A stretch of DNA of 64,000 nucleotides from positions 186,001-250,000 of the forward strand of contig JAVJTA010000002.1 in NCBI GenBank assembly GCA_040219135.1, given 5' to 3'. Position 1 is the first letter of the stretch. Each line of letters starts with the position of its first letter. This DNA is from UBA7803 sp040219135 (GTDB taxonomy: Bacteria; Pseudomonadota; Gammaproteobacteria; Pseudomonadales; Azotimanducaceae). Made by a program: the position numbers and the translations under genes. The notes beneath the pieces were generated by a model. That model was not told the origin of the DNA, ran no database searches, and saw only the letters and a list, made by a program, of their open reading frames with translations. Below are positions 62,255-64,000 of the stretch, in pieces.

Positions 62255-63005
62255 TGGCGTCAATGCCCGGTCGGGCGTAGTCGGTGCCGATTTCATCCGG
62301 ATTCACTGCGTCCAGGCGCATCGGGTCCGGGCGCATCGCGAACACGCTGTAGTAATCGTCGAACTTGTGGCGGCCGCCGATGAGCCGGTCGGAGGCCGCG
62401 AACCAGGCGTTCGGCACGCCGTAGGCGTCCGCAAAGATCAGCCCGTGCAGAGACGAGGACAACACCCGCTCGCAGGCGGCGACGTTGCCGAGCAGTTCCG
62501 GTACCGGCGCTGTGACGTCGAGCAGTTTCGCCCGGGGGTGGCGGTCGAGAAAAGCCAGCACCTCCGGATGATCGCGGTCGACCAGGTGGGGCACGATCCC
62601 CAGCGGCCAGCGCTTCGCGCCGTTCGCCTCGACCAGCGTGTCTGCCAGCAGGCCGGGATCGCCGAGGGGTACCGACGGGTCGGCGGCCGCCATCCGCTCG
62701 CGGGTCAGAACGCCGCGGACGGCGTGCACGCTGTGCTGCGCCGTCAGTGAATCCTCCGCGCGCAGTGACCCGGTGCCCCAGATGTGCAGGCGCCGGCTCA
62801 GCCCGAGTCGGTGCAGCCGGTGGGGCCGGTTCAGGCGCTGCAGCAGGCTGCCGGCGGCCACCAGGTCGCAGCGGTGGGGTGCTGCGTACTCCACCTCGCG
62901 GCCGCTCAGGTGGGCGCAGATGAGCGGCGAGTACCAGTCGCCGGCGTTGCGCGCTCCGGCCCCCTTGCCGGTGCCGCGGGCCCAGAACAGCTTCAGCGGC
63001 TTCAC
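62217..63005 (-). CDS. Polysaccharide pyruvyl transferase family protein
   Basis: 262 residues from the GTG at 63005 (VKPLKLFWARGTG), which overlaps a seven-codon frame starting at an upstream ATG. Family features: RNAGDWYSPLICAHLSG at the N-terminus, GTGSL and the late SSLHGLIFADAYGVPNAWF block with the catalytic-type histidine. It would add ketal pyruvate to a sugar of an exopolysaccharide. Encoded against the neighbouring polymerase genes; its 3' end overlaps the frameshifted ligase. Confidence 0.8.
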   Translation of the reverse strand: MKPLKLFWARGTGKGAGARNAGDWYSPLICAHLSGREVEYAAPHRCDLVAAGSLLQRLNRPHRLHRLGLSRRLHIWGTGSLRAEDSLTAQHSVHAVRGVLTRERMAAADPSVPLGDPGLLADTLVEANGAKRWPLGIVPHLVDRDHPEVLAFLDRHPRAKLLDVTAPVPELLGNVAACERVLSSSLHGLIFADAYGVPNAWFAASDRLIGGRHKFDDYYSVFAMRPDPMRLDAVNPDEIGTDYARPGIDAIKAALASAFPRL

Positions 63006-63075
63006 GGTATTCCGGTGTCCTTCATGGCGTGGTCGTGGTCGGGCTAGAATCCCCGCTCGCCCCCGAGCATAGCAG

Positions 63076-64000
63076 GTGACCCCGATCCACGAGCTTCTGC
63101 ACGACCGTCTCCAGGTCAACTCGCTGTTGATCGTGCTGTGCTTCGTGGCCGCGCTGAGCGTGCCGTGGCCTGCGGCGGCGAACGTGCCGGCGTACCTGCT
63201 GGCGGCGCTGATGCTGATTACCTGGCCCGAGTGGAGCGACATCGGCAGTCGGCGGCTGCTGTGGCTGATCATGATCCTGCTCGGCTACCTGTGCCTGAGC
63301 AGTCTGTGGTCTGAGACCGTGAGCGCGCCCGCGGTGCTGCGGGTGTTTCTGCACGGCGGGCTGGTACTGACCTTCGTCATCGCGTTCGCGGAGTGCCAGA
63401 TGCGCGGCCAGCTGCGGCGCTGGGTCGGTCGTTCCATGGCGGTCGCCGGGATCATTACGGTGATTGCCGCCCTGGCGCTCTTCTACGTCTTCGAGCCGGC
63501 AGACGGCAGGCTGCGCGGACTCGGCCTGCTGGCCAATCACGTCGTGGCGGCGTGGGTCTACGCCGTCGTGCTGATACTGGTTCTCGACGTCGCCCTCTCC
63601 GACCGGTCCGGGCTGTGGCGGCTGATCGCATTGGCCAGCGCGCTGCTGCTCGCGTGGACCATATTCCTTTCCGATTCCCGCAATGCCTGGTTCAGCACGC
63701 TGATCGGTGTTGGCGTGTTCCTGATGGCCCGACTGATTCTCGACCCCCAGCGCTTCGTCGCCGGCGTCGCTGCGTTCGCTGCGGTGCTTGGCGTGGTGGT
63801 GGGCGCATTGGTCGCCAATGTGCCCAGCCGCTCGCTGCTGGTCCCGCGCGGCACCAGCTTCCGCCCCGAAATCTGGGGTGACGCGGTGGGCGAGCTGCTG
63901 CGCGGCGGGCCCTGGTTCGGTCTCGGCATCAACACGCCCAGCATCGTGATGGTCGAGGGCATCGAGTTCGAGCATCCCTACAGCATGTATCTGTCGGTGG
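63076..64000 (+). CDS. O-antigen ligase/polymerase-like membrane protein, truncated by window end
   Basis: The frame from the GTG at 63076 stays open to the window edge (308 residues seen). Many membrane helices (NSLLIVLCFVAALSVPWP, WLIMILLGYLCLSSLW, VLRVFLHGGLVLTFVIAFA) and a Wzy_C-like loop (SDSRNAWFSTLIG, then FRPEIWGDAVGELLRGGPWFGLGINTP, EFEHPYSMYL). This is the second such protein within 2 kb and follows a pyruvyl transferase gene, so a polysaccharide locus probably continues beyond the window. Confidence 0.8.
   Translation, partial: MTPIHELLHDRLQVNSLLIVLCFVAALSVPWPAAANVPAYLLAALMLITWPEWSDIGSRRLLWLIMILLGYLCLSSLWSETVSAPAVLRVFLHGGLVLTFVIAFAECQMRGQLRRWVGRSMAVAGIITVIAALALFYVFEPADGRLRGLGLLANHVVAAWVYAVVLILVLDVALSDRSGLWRLIALASALLLAWTIFLSDSRNAWFSTLIGVGVFLMARLILDPQRFVAGVAAFAAVLGVVVGALVANVPSRSLLVPRGTSFRPEIWGDAVGELLRGGPWFGLGINTPSIVMVEGIEFEHPYSMYLSV

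Overview
The window is 64 kb of GC-rich (by eye about two thirds GC), gene-dense bacterial chromosome. Gene content and order point to a gammaproteobacterium outside the Enterobacterales: aroQ-accB-prmA-dusB-fis-purH-purD, crp(vfr)-trpCDG, trpE-gph-rpe, amgK-murU beside lptD-surA-pdxA-rsmA-apaG-apaH, and tsaD/rpsU-yqeY-dnaG-rpoD are arrangements best known from Pseudomonas-like genomes. No rRNA, tRNA, CRISPR array, insertion sequence or prophage gene was seen. The order or genus cannot be fixed from the sequence alone.

Layout. 0-6.5 kb: end of a PPi-dependent phosphofructokinase, a small lipoprotein, a glutathione transferase-like gene, a membrane pyrophosphatase (hppA), a DUF2333 gene, a PCu(A)C copper chaperone and a large lipoprotein. 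6.5-16 kb: dsbD, aroQ, accB (without the usual accC), prmA, a zinc-ribbon membrane protein, dusB-fis, purH-purD. 16-24 kb: a cyclic-nucleotide-binding protein, a Ycf46-like AAA ATPase, coq7, osmC, vfr/crp, a plant-type ferredoxin-NADP reductase and trpGDC. 24-34 kb: a DUF6491 lipoprotein, pncC, an RND exporter, two unusual hairpin elements, then trpE-gph-rpe-djlA-murU-amgK on the minus strand. 34-41 kb: the lptD-surA-pdxA-rsmA-apaG-apaH run. 41-46 kb: the prkA-yeaH-spoVR stress module. 46-55 kb: an acyl-CoA dehydrogenase-like flavoprotein, cca, a SWIM/SNF2 helicase, an amidase, folB, tsaD. 55-64 kb: rpsU-yqeY-(manC)-dnaG-rpoD followed by polysaccharide genes (two O-antigen ligase/polymerase-like proteins and a pyruvyl transferase), the last running off the end.

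Most genes are housekeeping. The unusual signals lie at gene boundaries. (1) Two convergent genes, the RND exporter and trpE, are each followed by an element with the same 53-nt core, clamped by perfect inverted-repeat arms whose sequence is completely different in the two copies. Both cores read in the sense direction of the gene they follow. (2) Between rpe and gph, five ATGA motifs at exact 14-bp spacing form a ladder of four five-codon mini-cistrons, each coupled stop-to-start to the next. (3) A nine-T tract puts an O-antigen ligase gene out of frame, which could mean phase variation, slippage or an assembly error. (4) Short perfect tandem repeats recur at stop/start junctions across the window. 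(5) accC is missing from its usual place, and a HIT-family gene next to coq7 appears reduced to its first nine codons.
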